Source of the DNA: Herbaspirillum sp. SJZ107 | GTDB taxonomy: Bacteria > Pseudomonadota > Gammaproteobacteria > Burkholderiales > Burkholderiaceae_D | Reading direction: 5' to 3' | Length of the DNA stretch: 64,000 bases | NCBI RefSeq assembly: GCF_006715485.1 | Contig: NZ_VFNH01000004.1 | Coordinates: 248,001-312,000 of the forward strand | Shown here: positions 9,058-17,286 of the stretch, in pieces | Position numbering within the stretch: the first letter of the stretch is position 1 | Layout: the number at the start of each line of letters is the position of its first letter | Program-made: the position numbers and the translations under genes | Notes under the pieces: model-generated | The model's input: only the letters and a program-made list of their open reading frames with translations | What the model was told of the DNA's origin: nothing | Databases searched by the model: none

Positions 9058-9202
9058 GCGTTCCTCGTTCGTGTAATTGGGCATATGGAGGGCTGTGTCG
9101 GGTCATCCTGGCCAGACTTGGTAGAATTCTAATCGCTCCGCCGGTTAAAATGTTGGCGGCCGACTAATGTGCGATGTGCGCCGCGCGTCGTGCAGAACGA
9201 GA

Positions 9203-10093
9203 ATGGACTACCAGATGAGCGAACCAAGGCTGTCATCCGTGCAATGCAGCTCGCCGGCCGGCCTGCATCGCATGGCATACAAGGAGTGGGGCGACCCGGC
9301 GAACCCGCATGTGCTGGTGTGCGTGCACGGGGTGACGCGCGTGGCCGACGATTTCGATGCGCTGGCGCGCGCCTTGTGCGACCGCTACCGGGTGGTGTGC
9401 CCGGACGTGGTCGGGCGCGGCCGTTCCGGACGCCTGCGCGACCCGGCGTATTACACGGTGCCGCAGTACGTGGCCGACATGGTGACCCTGGTCGCGCGCG
9501 TCACGGCCAACAACGCCGACGAGCGCGTGCACTGGTTCGGCACTTCGATGGGCGGCCTGATCGGCATGATCCTTGCATCGTTCGAGGACAGCCCGATCGA
9601 ACGGCTGGTGCTGAACGATATCGGCCCGGTGCTCGATCCGGTGGCGATGGCGCGCATCGGCGACTACATCGGCCAGGACCTGCGCTTCCCGAGCTTCGAC
9701 GCCGGCGCTGCCTTCGTGCGCGAAGTGTCGAGTGCCTTCGGCCCGCACAGCGACGAGCAGTGGCACAAGCTGGCCAGCGACGTGCTGGTGCAGGAACCGG
9801 ACGGTGCGTGGACGCGCCACTACGACCCGGGCCTGGCCAAGCCCTTCGCCGCGATCACGCCGGAACGCGCGCAACAGGACGAAGCCCAGCTGTGGGCCGC
9901 CTACGACGCGATCCGCTGCCCGACGCTGCTGGTGCGCGGCGAGCTGTCCGACCTGCTGTCGCGCGCGACGGCCGAGGAAATGACGCGGCGCGGGCCGCAG
10001 CCGGAACTGGTGGAGCTGGCCGGCGTCGGCCATGCGCCGACCTTCCTGCAGCCCGACCAGATCGCGCTGGCGCGGCGCTTCCTGACCGGCTGA
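9203..10093 (+). CDS. Alpha/beta hydrolase
   Basis: The protein has about 296 residues and the alpha/beta hydrolase fold: oxyanion segment VCVHGVTR, nucleophile elbow GTSMGG with the catalytic Ser, an acid in the RGELSDLL strand and the catalytic His in GVGHAPTF. There is no signal peptide, so it is probably cytosolic. It could be an esterase or related hydrolase; the substrate is not readable. Start choice is uncertain: 9203 and 9215 are both possible and neither has a strong ribosome site. It is followed after about 50 bp by the ridA-like gene on the same strand. Confidence 0.85.
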   Translation: MDYQMSEPRLSSVQCSSPAGLHRMAYKEWGDPANPHVLVCVHGVTRVADDFDALARALCDRYRVVCPDVVGRGRSGRLRDPAYYTVPQYVADMVTLVARVTANNADERVHWFGTSMGGLIGMILASFEDSPIERLVLNDIGPVLDPVAMARIGDYIGQDLRFPSFDAGAAFVREVSSAFGPHSDEQWHKLASDVLVQEPDGAWTRHYDPGLAKPFAAITPERAQQDEAQLWAAYDAIRCPTLLVRGELSDLLSRATAEEMTRRGPQPELVELAGVGHAPTFLQPDQIALARRFLTG

Positions 10094-10141
10094 GCCGGGA
10101 CTGAAATTTAGCTTTTTTTGTGTAACACGACTAGAGAAACC

Positions 10142-10492
10142 ATGGAAATCAAACGACTGCACGTAGGCAAACGCCTGTCCGAAATCACCATCCACAACGG
10201 CACCGTCTACCTGGCCGGCCAGATCGCCGAAAACACCTCCCAGGACATCGTCGGCCAGACCCGCGAAGTGCTGGGCCACGTCGACCGCCTGCTGGCGGAA
10301 GCCGGCAGCGACAAGACGCGCATCCTGTCGACCCAGATCTACATCGCCGACATGGCCGACTTCCCCGGCATGAACACCGTGTGGGACGAGTGGGTCGTGC
10401 CGGGCAACACGCCGCCGCGCGCCACCGTCGAAGCGAAGCTGGCCAACCCCGCCTGCCTGGTCGAGGTCGTGATCGTCGCGGCCCAGCCGTAA
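10142..10492 (+). CDS. RidA/YjgF family protein
   Basis: The 116-residue protein shows the RidA pattern: GTVYLAGQIAENTSQDI near the start, the trimer-interface segment ILSTQIYIADMADFPGMN, and the conserved Arg in PPRATVEAKL that binds substrate carboxylate. RidA enzymes hydrolyse reactive enamine/imine intermediates made by PLP enzymes and so protect the cell. This version lacks a perfect match to the enteric RidA ending, so a RidA paralogue is possible. The gene ends nine bases before relA and is probably in the same transcript. Confidence 0.85.
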   Translation: MEIKRLHVGKRLSEITIHNGTVYLAGQIAENTSQDIVGQTREVLGHVDRLLAEAGSDKTRILSTQIYIADMADFPGMNTVWDEWVVPGNTPPRATVEAKLANPACLVEVVIVAAQP

Positions 10493-10501
10493 GGCGCGCC
10501 C

Positions 10502-12751
10502 ATGGTATCGATTGCCGCGCTCGGCGACGCCAGCACGCAACTGCTGCACGGTCTCGGTCCGGACGACTCCGCGCGCGTCCAGGCCGCCCTCGACTTTGCC
10601 GGCGAGGCGTATGGCGACCGCCTGACGGGCTGGGGCCAGGGCGCCTTCGAGTTCTCGCTCGGGGTCGCGGGCACGCTCGCCGTGCTGCGCGCCGATGCCG
10701 AGACCCGCATGGCCGGCCTGCTGTTCGAGCTGTGCATGGCCGACCCGCTCCAGGCCGAGAAGCTGGAAGACCGCTTCAGCCGCGAAGTCTCGGACATGGT
10801 GCGCGGCGTGCACCAGCTGATCCGCCTGCGCGACCTGACGGCCGCTCAGGCGCCGGTGGGGCGCGGCAAGAATGCGCAGCAGCAGGCCATGGCGCAGGTG
10901 GAAACCCTGCGCAAGATGCTGCTGGCGATGGCGTCCGACATGCGCGTGGTGCTGGTGCGGCTGGCCTCGTGTGTCGTCAGCCTGCGCCATTTCGCCGAGC
11001 AGAAACGCTTCGACGAGATGACCCATAATTACGGCCGCGAAGTGCTGGACCTGTACGCGCCGCTGGCGAACCGCCTCGGCATCTTCCAGCTCAAGTGGGA
11101 GCTGGAAGACCTGTCCTTCCGCATGATCGACCCCGATACCTACAAGCGTATCGCCAAGATGCTCGAAGAAAAGCGCATGCTGCGCGAAAGCTTCGTGCAA
11201 TCGGCGATCAAGCGCCTCGAGGACGAGCTGGCGGCGGCCGGCATCAAGGCGGAAGTCAGCGGCCGCCCGAAACACATCTACAGCATCTGGAAGAAGATGC
11301 GCGGCAAGGAGCTGGATTTCTCCGGGCTGTACGACGTGCGCGCCTTCCGCGTGATCGTCGCCGACGTGCGCACCTGCTACACGGTGCTCGGCCTGGTGCA
11401 CAACATCTGGACCCCGATCCCGAAAGAATTCGACGACTACATCTCGCGGCCGAAACCGAATGGCTACCAGTCGCTGCATACGGTGGTGAACGCAGACGAC
11501 GGCCGCCCCCTCGAGGTGCAGATCCGCACCCAGGAAATGCACAACCTGGCCGAAAACGGCGTCGCCGCGCACTGGCGCTACAAGGAAGAGGGCGGCTCCA
11601 ACTTCAAGAGCCAGGAGTACGACGAAAAGATCGCCTGGCTGCGCCAGCTGCTGGCCTGGAAGAGCGAAGTGGCCGACGCCGTCACCGGCGCCGGCGACGA
11701 GGCACTGCAGCGCGAGTGGGTCGAAAAGCTGAAGTCGACCACGCTGGACGACCGCATCTTCGTGCTGACGCCGCAGGCGCGCGTGCTCGAGCTGCCGGTG
11801 GGCGCCACCCCGATCGACTTCGCCTACCACCTGCACAGCGAAGTCGGCCACCGCTGCCGCGGCGCCCGCATCGACGGCGTGATGGTGCCGCTGAACACGG
11901 CACTCAAGAACGGCCAGACCTGCGAGATCATCACCGCCAAGGGTCCGGCCGGCAGCGCCGGTCCGTCGCGCGACTGGCTCAGCCCCGGCTACACGGTCAG
12001 CAGCCGCACCCGCACCAAGATCCGCGCCTGGTTCCATGCGCAGGAACTGGAAGAGACCCTGGCCAACGGCCGCGCGCTGGTGGAGAAATCGCTGCAGCGC
12101 GAAGGCAAGACCGCGGTCAACCTGGAAGCGCTGGCGCACAAGCTGGGCTTCGCCAAGGTCGACGACCTGTTCATCAGCGTGGCCAAGGAAAAGTTCAGCC
12201 TGCGCCATGTGGAGGCCGCGCTGCACGAATCGGCCGAACCGGCGCCCCAGGCCGAAGACGCCGCCGTGGTCAACAAGAGCCGCGCCTCGAGCGTGGAGCA
12301 GGGTGCCAAGTCGGGCGTGCTGGTGGTCGGCACCGAAGGCCTGATGACGATGCTGGCCAAGTGCTGCAAGCCGGCGCCGCCGGACCCGATCGTCGGCTTC
12401 GTCACGCGCGGCAAGGGCGTGTCGATCCACCGCGCCAGTTGCAAGAACTTTGCCGAGATGGCGTCCAAGGCGCCCGAGCGCGTGCTCGACACCGAGTGGG
12501 GCAGCACCGGCAAGGAAACGGTCTACCCGATCGACATCTTCATCCTGGCCAGCGACCGCCAGGGCCTGCTGCGCGACATCTCCGAAGTGCTGACGCGCGA
12601 GAAGATCAACGTCACCGGCGTCAATACCCAGAGCAGCAGGGGCCTGGCGCGCATGGTGTTCACGGCCGAGATCAGCTCGACCGGGCAGCTGCAGAAGGCC
12701 CTGGCGGCAATTGCGGAAGTGGGTGGCGTGCAGGAAGCCCGGCGTCAATGA
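10502..12751 (+). CDS. relA: GTP pyrophosphokinase RelA (synthetase-type)
   Basis: The 749-residue protein has the full long RSH layout: a pseudo-hydrolase domain (about 1-190), a synthetase domain with KPNGYQSLHT, a TGS domain (DRIFVLTPQARVLELP), a zinc-type segment with CC and HxxxC, and a C-terminal ACT domain (DIFILASDRQGLLRDI). The hydrolase HD motif is lost: the corresponding stretch reads FELCMADP. The synthetase carries EFDD, the EXDD form seen in single-function RelA rather than the RXKD form of bifunctional Rel/SpoT. It therefore makes (p)ppGpp on stalled ribosomes. It follows the ridA-like gene by nine bases. A weak hairpin at 12772-12798 lies after the stop. Confidence 0.93.
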   Translation: MVSIAALGDASTQLLHGLGPDDSARVQAALDFAGEAYGDRLTGWGQGAFEFSLGVAGTLAVLRADAETRMAGLLFELCMADPLQAEKLEDRFSREVSDMVRGVHQLIRLRDLTAAQAPVGRGKNAQQQAMAQVETLRKMLLAMASDMRVVLVRLASCVVSLRHFAEQKRFDEMTHNYGREVLDLYAPLANRLGIFQLKWELEDLSFRMIDPDTYKRIAKMLEEKRMLRESFVQSAIKRLEDELAAAGIKAEVSGRPKHIYSIWKKMRGKELDFSGLYDVRAFRVIVADVRTCYTVLGLVHNIWTPIPKEFDDYISRPKPNGYQSLHTVVNADDGRPLEVQIRTQEMHNLAENGVAAHWRYKEEGGSNFKSQEYDEKIAWLRQLLAWKSEVADAVTGAGDEALQREWVEKLKSTTLDDRIFVLTPQARVLELPVGATPIDFAYHLHSEVGHRCRGARIDGVMVPLNTALKNGQTCEIITAKGPAGSAGPSRDWLSPGYTVSSRTRTKIRAWFHAQELEETLANGRALVEKSLQREGKTAVNLEALAHKLGFAKVDDLFISVAKEKFSLRHVEAALHESAEPAPQAEDAAVVNKSRASSVEQGAKSGVLVVGTEGLMTMLAKCCKPAPPDPIVGFVTRGKGVSIHRASCKNFAEMASKAPERVLDTEWGSTGKETVYPIDIFILASDRQGLLRDISEVLTREKINVTGVNTQSSRGLARMVFTAEISSTGQLQKALAAIAEVGGVQEARRQ

Positions 12752-12827
12752 TGACAGCGAACAGTAAGCGTCCTTCCGATGTGATACATATCGGGAGGGC
12801 ACCCTTCCTGCACCGTATCATGTGACC

Positions 12828-13634
12828 ATGTCCCTATCCGCTCTCCTGTACATCAAGCCGCGTCACTGGGGCGTGCACGCCGCCCGCTGGCTGGCCGGCT
12901 GGTGGCACATGCTGCACCTGGGCGCGGTGGCGCTGGTGATGGCGCTGTCGCCCTCGACCTACAACCGCGCCAACCGCCTGGCCACGGCGCGCCACATCTA
13001 CGCCAGCACCTGGCAGGTGCTGCCCTGGTTCACGATGCTGACCGCACTGGTCAGCCTGGTCGTGATCCGCATCGTGCTGGTCACGGCCCAGAGCTACGGC
13101 CTGTCGCGCTACGCGCTGGAGATGGTGGTGCGGGTACTGGTACTGGAATTGATTCCGCTGTCGGCCGCGCTGTTCGCCGCACTGCGCGCCGGCATGGCCT
13201 TCGACGCCGCCGCCATGGGCCTGGCCAGGGCAGGGGTGCCAGCTGCGGTAGCGACCGAAGAGACCCTGAAAAAGGTGCGGCGCGACTTGGTGCCGCAGGT
13301 ATTCGCCAACGCCTTTTCGGTGCTCAGCCTGGCGATGGTCAGCAGCGTGATCGTGCTGGTGCTGGCCTACCTCAACGTGTACGGCCTGTCGCCCTGGGGC
13401 ATCCCCGACTACACGCGCACCGTGGGCCGGGTGTTCGATCCGGTGGTCACCGCCGGCTTCGTGTTCAAGACCGTGCTGTTCGGGCTGGCCGTGGCGGTGA
13501 TCCCGAGCGCCGCGCTGCTCGAACTGCTGCGCCACGCGCGCCGCCACCGCTCCAGCGTGCAGCCGGGCGCGCTGCGACTGCTGTTCGTGCTGCTGCTGAT
13601 CGAGGCCGGTTCGCTGGTCCTCAAATATATCTAA
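12828..13634 (+). CDS. MlaE-type lipid ABC transporter permease
   Basis: The protein is about 268 residues and highly hydrophobic, with the MlaE/YrbE pattern: an amphipathic N-terminal part, ELIPLSAALFAALRAGMA corresponding to the MlaE EF-loop region, RRDLVPQVFANAFSV, and FKTVLFGLAVAVIP near the C-terminus. Such permeases form the inner-membrane core of MCE lipid transporters moving phospholipid between membranes. An in-frame GTG at 12822 is an alternative start. It is followed by the MCE gene after 14 bp, but no ATPase gene is present in the set. Confidence 0.8.
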   Translation: MSLSALLYIKPRHWGVHAARWLAGWWHMLHLGAVALVMALSPSTYNRANRLATARHIYASTWQVLPWFTMLTALVSLVVIRIVLVTAQSYGLSRYALEMVVRVLVLELIPLSAALFAALRAGMAFDAAAMGLARAGVPAAVATEETLKKVRRDLVPQVFANAFSVLSLAMVSSVIVLVLAYLNVYGLSPWGIPDYTRTVGRVFDPVVTAGFVFKTVLFGLAVAVIPSAALLELLRHARRHRSSVQPGALRLLFVLLLIEAGSLVLKYI

Positions 13635-13648
13635 CCCGAAAGGACGTT

Positions 13649-14602
13649 ATGGCCGATCCCGTCACCACGCCCACCGCCCCCGCCGCCCCCGACGAGCCGA
13701 AACATGTCGAAGCCAAGGCCCTGATCCTGCTGGTCGCCATCGGCGCCCTGATCGCCGCCTTCGTGCTGTACGTGATGTACGCGCGCGGCGTATTCGAAAA
13801 GACCCAGACCCTGACCCTGGTGGCCGACAATTCCGAAGGCGTGATTCCCGGCATGGACATGACCTTCGCCGGCTTCCCGATCGGGCGCGTGCGCCAGGTG
13901 AGCCTGGGGGCGGACGGCAAGGTCAACATCCGGGTCGACATCCCGCGCGACGACGCCAAGTGGCTGCGCACCACCAGCGTGTTCACGCTCGAGAGCAGCG
14001 TGGTCGGCGAGACCCGGCTGCGCGCCTTCAGCGGCGTCCTGACCGACCCGCCGCTGCCGGACAAGGCCCAGCGCCCGGTGCTGCGCGGCGACGCCGGCGC
14101 CGAGATCCCGCGCCTGCTGGCCAGCGCGCGCACGCTGCTGGAAAACCTGACGACCCTGACGCAATCCGGTTCCTCGATCGACAACACGCTCGCCAACGTC
14201 GAGACCCTGAGCGGCCGCCTGACCGGCAAGTACGGCGTGCTCGGGACGGCACTGGGCGGCGATGCCGAGGCGCAGAAGCTGTTGCAGACGCTGCAGCGGG
14301 TCGACACCCTGCTGGCCAAGACCGACCAGCGCGTCTTCGGCAGGAACGGCGTGATGGACGACACTCAGGCCGCGGTGCGCGAACTGAACGGCATGCTGGC
14401 CGACGCCCGCACCACGCTGCAGAAGGTCGATGCGGTGCTGGTCGAAGCCCAGGCGGTCGGCGCCAACGCGCGCGTGGCGACCCAGGACCTGGGCCGGCTG
14501 CGCGGTGAAGTCGACGCCAGCCTGCGCAAGGTGAACCGGCTGGTCGACCAGATCAACCGCAAATGGCCATTCAAGAGCGAATCGGAGATCAAGCTGCCAT
14601 GA
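13649..14602 (+). CDS. MlaD/MCE family substrate-binding protein
   Basis: This 317-residue protein has a single N-terminal membrane helix (about 24-44, LILLVAIGALIAAFVLYVMY), then one MCE domain starting near TLTLVADNSEGVIPGMDMTFAGFPIG. A long helical, coiled-coil-prone C-terminal part follows (NTLANVETLSGRL, VDTLLAKTDQRV and similar). It would be anchored in the inner membrane and form a ring or tunnel for lipid in the periplasm. AAGGA precedes the ATG. Its stop overlaps the next ATG by four bases. Confidence 0.88.
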   Translation: MADPVTTPTAPAAPDEPKHVEAKALILLVAIGALIAAFVLYVMYARGVFEKTQTLTLVADNSEGVIPGMDMTFAGFPIGRVRQVSLGADGKVNIRVDIPRDDAKWLRTTSVFTLESSVVGETRLRAFSGVLTDPPLPDKAQRPVLRGDAGAEIPRLLASARTLLENLTTLTQSGSSIDNTLANVETLSGRLTGKYGVLGTALGGDAEAQKLLQTLQRVDTLLAKTDQRVFGRNGVMDDTQAAVRELNGMLADARTTLQKVDAVLVEAQAVGANARVATQDLGRLRGEVDASLRKVNRLVDQINRKWPFKSESEIKLP

Positions 14603-15225
14603 AGCGTGTCTATGTGATGCTGGTTCTGGCGCTGGCCGGTTGCGCCAGCAAACCCCAGCCGCCGAGCTGGCAGCCGAGTGCGCGCGATGCGCTCGACGGC
14701 TACACCGACGCCTGGCTGAAAGGCGACACGCCGGCCGCCGATGCCGAATTCGCGCGGGCGCGGCGCGAGACCGCCAGCACCGGCCGCTTCGACCGCGTGG
14801 CCCAGGCCGAGCTGGTGCGCTGCGCGGTGCAGGTGGCGGCGCTGGAGACCGATTGTCCGGGCTTTGCGGCGATCGCGCCTGACGCGACGCCGGCGCAGCG
14901 CGCCTACGCGGCCTACCTGGAAGGCCGCTGGCAGGGGCTGGATGCCGGGCTGCTACCGGCACAGCACCGCCCGGTCGTGGCAAGCGGCACGCTGGCCGGC
15001 GTGGCCGATCCGCTGGCGCGCCTGGTGGCGGCCGGCGCCCTGCTGCGCGCCGGGCGTCTCACGCCGGCCGATATCGGCGTGGCGGTGGAGACGGCGTCGG
15101 AGCAGGGCTGGCGGCGGCCGCTGCTGGCCTGGCTCGGGGTGCAGGAGAAGCGCGCGCAGGCGGCGGGGGATGGGGCGGCTGTCGAGCGGGTGCGCAAGCG
15201 CATCGCGCTGGTTGCGGGAAATTGA
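14599..15225 (+). CDS. Lipoprotein of the MCE operon
   Basis: This 208-residue protein begins with a short signal and a lipobox LALAGC (Cys at about 16), so it is likely a lipoprotein. The ATG at 14599 overlaps the stop of the MCE gene (ATGA), indicating translational coupling. The mature part is Ala-rich and helical and may form TPR-like repeats; I do not recognise a named family and it does not look like the usual PqiC-type partner. By position it probably assists the lipid transporter, possibly at the outer membrane. Confidence 0.75.
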   Translation: MKRVYVMLVLALAGCASKPQPPSWQPSARDALDGYTDAWLKGDTPAADAEFARARRETASTGRFDRVAQAELVRCAVQVAALETDCPGFAAIAPDATPAQRAYAAYLEGRWQGLDAGLLPAQHRPVVASGTLAGVADPLARLVAAGALLRAGRLTPADIGVAVETASEQGWRRPLLAWLGVQEKRAQAAGDGAAVERVRKRIALVAGN

Positions 15226-15310
15226 AGACATTGCGCCATGATGTCATGGTCGACCTGGCATGGTCGATTGCGGATCCGACAACTGCGCCGCGGACTGCGT
15301 GGACGGCGCC

Positions 15311-15784
15311 TCAGGTATCGCGCTGCTTCGACACCCGCCGCAAAATCGACAGGATCACAAAGGCAAACACCGCACTGACGATCGCCGACGACTCGCGCCC
15401 CATGCCGGCGGCGACGCCAATCGCCGCCGTGGTCCAGACGCTGGCCGCGGTGGTCAGGCCGTGGATATCCTTGCTGTCGTGCTGCTTGAGGATGGCGCCG
15501 GCACCCAGGAAGCCGATGCCGGCCGTGACGCCCTGCAGCACGCGCGACAGGTCGTCGATCTCCATCCCGGCCTGGACCGGGATCAGCACGAACAGCGCGC
15601 AGCCGAGCGAGACCAGCATGTGGGTGCGCAGGCCGGCCGGGGAGCCGATCGATTCGCGCTCATAGCCGAGCAGGCCGCCCAGCGCCATCGCCACCAGCAG
15701 GCGCAGTACGATCCGCGTGATGTCCTCGGCGTTGCCGAGGTCCGAAAATTCTTCTACCGTGGTTGCCCAGATCCGTTCCCACAC
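15311..15784 (-). CDS. MgtC/SapB family membrane protein
   Basis: The 157-residue integral membrane protein starts at a GTG (15784) with GGAGGAG just upstream. It carries the MgtC signature: LLVAMALGGLLGYERE, AGLRTHMLVSLGCAL and GVTAGIGFLGAGAILK, and ends shortly after the transmembrane domain, as in the short YhiD-like members without the C-terminal ACT-like domain. MgtC proteins affect magnesium homeostasis and, in pathogens, the F-type ATP synthase; the role here is not known. It stands alone, convergent to the MCE operon. Confidence 0.88.
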   Translation of the reverse strand: MWERIWATTVEEFSDLGNAEDITRIVLRLLVAMALGGLLGYERESIGSPAGLRTHMLVSLGCALFVLIPVQAGMEIDDLSRVLQGVTAGIGFLGAGAILKQHDSKDIHGLTTAASVWTTAAIGVAAGMGRESSAIVSAVFAFVILSILRRVSKQRDT

Positions 15785-15880
15785 ACCCTGACTCCTCCCA
15801 TTGCCAAGGCTCGATGATGCCAGTACGGGGCGCCGGGCGGCGCCCTATAGTCGAGGGACGGCAGATCGCGCCGAGGGAAG

Positions 15881-16210
15881 CTAGAACTTCAGCTGGTCCA
15901 GCGTCCTGCCGCCTGCCAGCGCATCCGCCACCCATTTCGGCTGGCGCCCGCGGCCGCTCCAGGTCTGGCTGGCGTCGTCCGGGTTGCGGTAGCGCGGCAG
16001 GACGGCGGCGCCGTCCAGCAGCTTCTCGGCCGGCAGGCCGGCGCCGCGCGCAATCGTAATGATGCGTTCGCGCGCCTCGGCCACGTCGCGCCGCTGGCGT
16101 TCCTTGATCGCCTGGCCGACCTCGAACAGCAAGCCCTTCAGCTCGCCCAGGTCGTAGTCGGCCAGGTCGACGCCCGGCGCTTGCGCGGGTTTGGCCGTCT
16201 TCGCCATCAT
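15881..16210 (-). CDS. H-NS histone family nucleoid protein
   Basis: The 109-residue protein has an N-terminal helical oligomerisation part (LGELKGLLFEVGQAIKERQR) and the H-NS DNA-binding end: YRNPDDASQTWSGRGRQPKW at about 74-93, holding the AT-hook-like RGRQP. H-NS proteins silence AT-rich DNA. The gene overlaps the stop codon of the upstream flavoprotein gene (ATGATG; start at 16210 or 16207), so it depends on that gene's translation. This is an unusual setting for an H-NS gene. Confidence 0.9.
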   Translation of the reverse strand: MMAKTAKPAQAPGVDLADYDLGELKGLLFEVGQAIKERQRRDVAEARERIITIARGAGLPAEKLLDGAAVLPRYRNPDDASQTWSGRGRQPKWVADALAGGRTLDQLKF

Positions 16211-17187
16211 GCCGCCCGGTGCAGCGCCAGCGGGCTGGCGGCCTGGGCGGCGCGCAGGGCCGGCGGCAGACGGTTGTGGATGTGGGTGGCGGCGCGCGCC
16301 GCCTGGCCGGTCGCCACCGCGATCTGGTTCAGGCCGACCGTCACGTCGCCGATCGCATACAGGCCTGGTACTGCGGTAGCACCATGGCTGTCGACCACCA
16401 GTTCGTCGCAATGGGCGGTTTCGGCGCCCAGCTTGGCAGCCAGGCCGGAGCGCGCGTTTTCGCCCAGCATCGGGTAGAACACGTCGGCCGGGTGATCGTT
16501 GCCGTCGGCGGTGTGCATCACCGGCTTCATGGCGGCGTCCAGCGTGACCGACAGCAGCGGCGAATCGATGTAGCGCACGCCGGCGGCGTCCAGGCGGCGG
16601 CGGTCGTCGTCGGTCAGGATCGACGCGGGACCGCGCTCGAACAGCGTTACGTCGGCGCTGAAGGTACGCATGAACAGGGCGTGGCCGACCGGGTTGATCT
16701 CGGCGGTGGCGACGGCGATGCGCTTGTCCATCACGTCGAAGCCGTCGCACACAGGACACAGGCGCACCGAACCGAAGGCGACCGCCTCGCGCCAGTTCTC
16801 GACCGGCAGGCCGACGTCGGCCACGCCGGTGGCCAGCAGCACGGTCAGGGCGCGGATCTGCACGGGCTCACCCGCGGGGGCATCCTCGGCCGCGTAGTCC
16901 GCAACGAAATGGCCGTCCTCGATGCGCAGATCGAGGATCTCGCCCGGCATCACCGAGCCGCCGTAGCGTTCCAGCTGGGCGGTCAGGTTGCCGAGCAGGG
17001 CGTGTCCGGGCACACCCTCGGGGAAGCCGGGGTAGTTGTGCGAAACGGGGATCAGGCGCAGGCGGCTGTTGCCCTTGTCGACCAGGGCGACGTTGCGCGT
17101 GAAGCGGCGCAGGTAGATGGCCGCCGTCAGGCCGCCGGGGCCGCCGCCGATGATCAGGGTATCGTAGACATGAGATAAGCTTGGCAT
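16207..17187 (-). CDS. Thioredoxin-reductase-like NAD(P)/FAD oxidoreductase
   Basis: The protein is about 326 residues. It has an FAD-binding GGGPGGLTAA near the N-terminus, the redox pair CPVCDG as in thioredoxin reductase CxxC, and a C-terminal FAD segment AIGDVTVGLNQIAVATGQAA. The NAD(P) region between reads AVATAEINPVGHALFM and does not carry a clean GxGxxA, so use of NADPH is doubtful. It may be a divergent TrxR or a flavoprotein with another partner. A GTG at 17202 is another possible start; neither has a clear ribosome site. The H-NS-like gene overlaps its stop. Confidence 0.82.
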   Translation of the reverse strand: MPSLSHVYDTLIIGGGPGGLTAAIYLRRFTRNVALVDKGNSRLRLIPVSHNYPGFPEGVPGHALLGNLTAQLERYGGSVMPGEILDLRIEDGHFVADYAAEDAPAGEPVQIRALTVLLATGVADVGLPVENWREAVAFGSVRLCPVCDGFDVMDKRIAVATAEINPVGHALFMRTFSADVTLFERGPASILTDDDRRRLDAAGVRYIDSPLLSVTLDAAMKPVMHTADGNDHPADVFYPMLGENARSGLAAKLGAETAHCDELVVDSHGATAVPGLYAIGDVTVGLNQIAVATGQAARAATHIHNRLPPALRAAQAASPLALHRAA

Positions 17188-17286
17188 GTTTACATTATCC
17201 ACAAGCCGCCGCGCGCGTCCTGTCGGCGTGCCACCCGCTGCCGGGTCGGACCCGGCTTACATGTGTCCAGCTCCAGGGGCTGGGGC

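Noticed and set aside
9233-12802. Reverse-strand frame of nearly 1200 codons opposite the hydrolase, ridA and relA
   Set aside because: It spans three clear forward genes and shows His/Arg/Gly/Ala-rich noise, so it is a codon-bias shadow.
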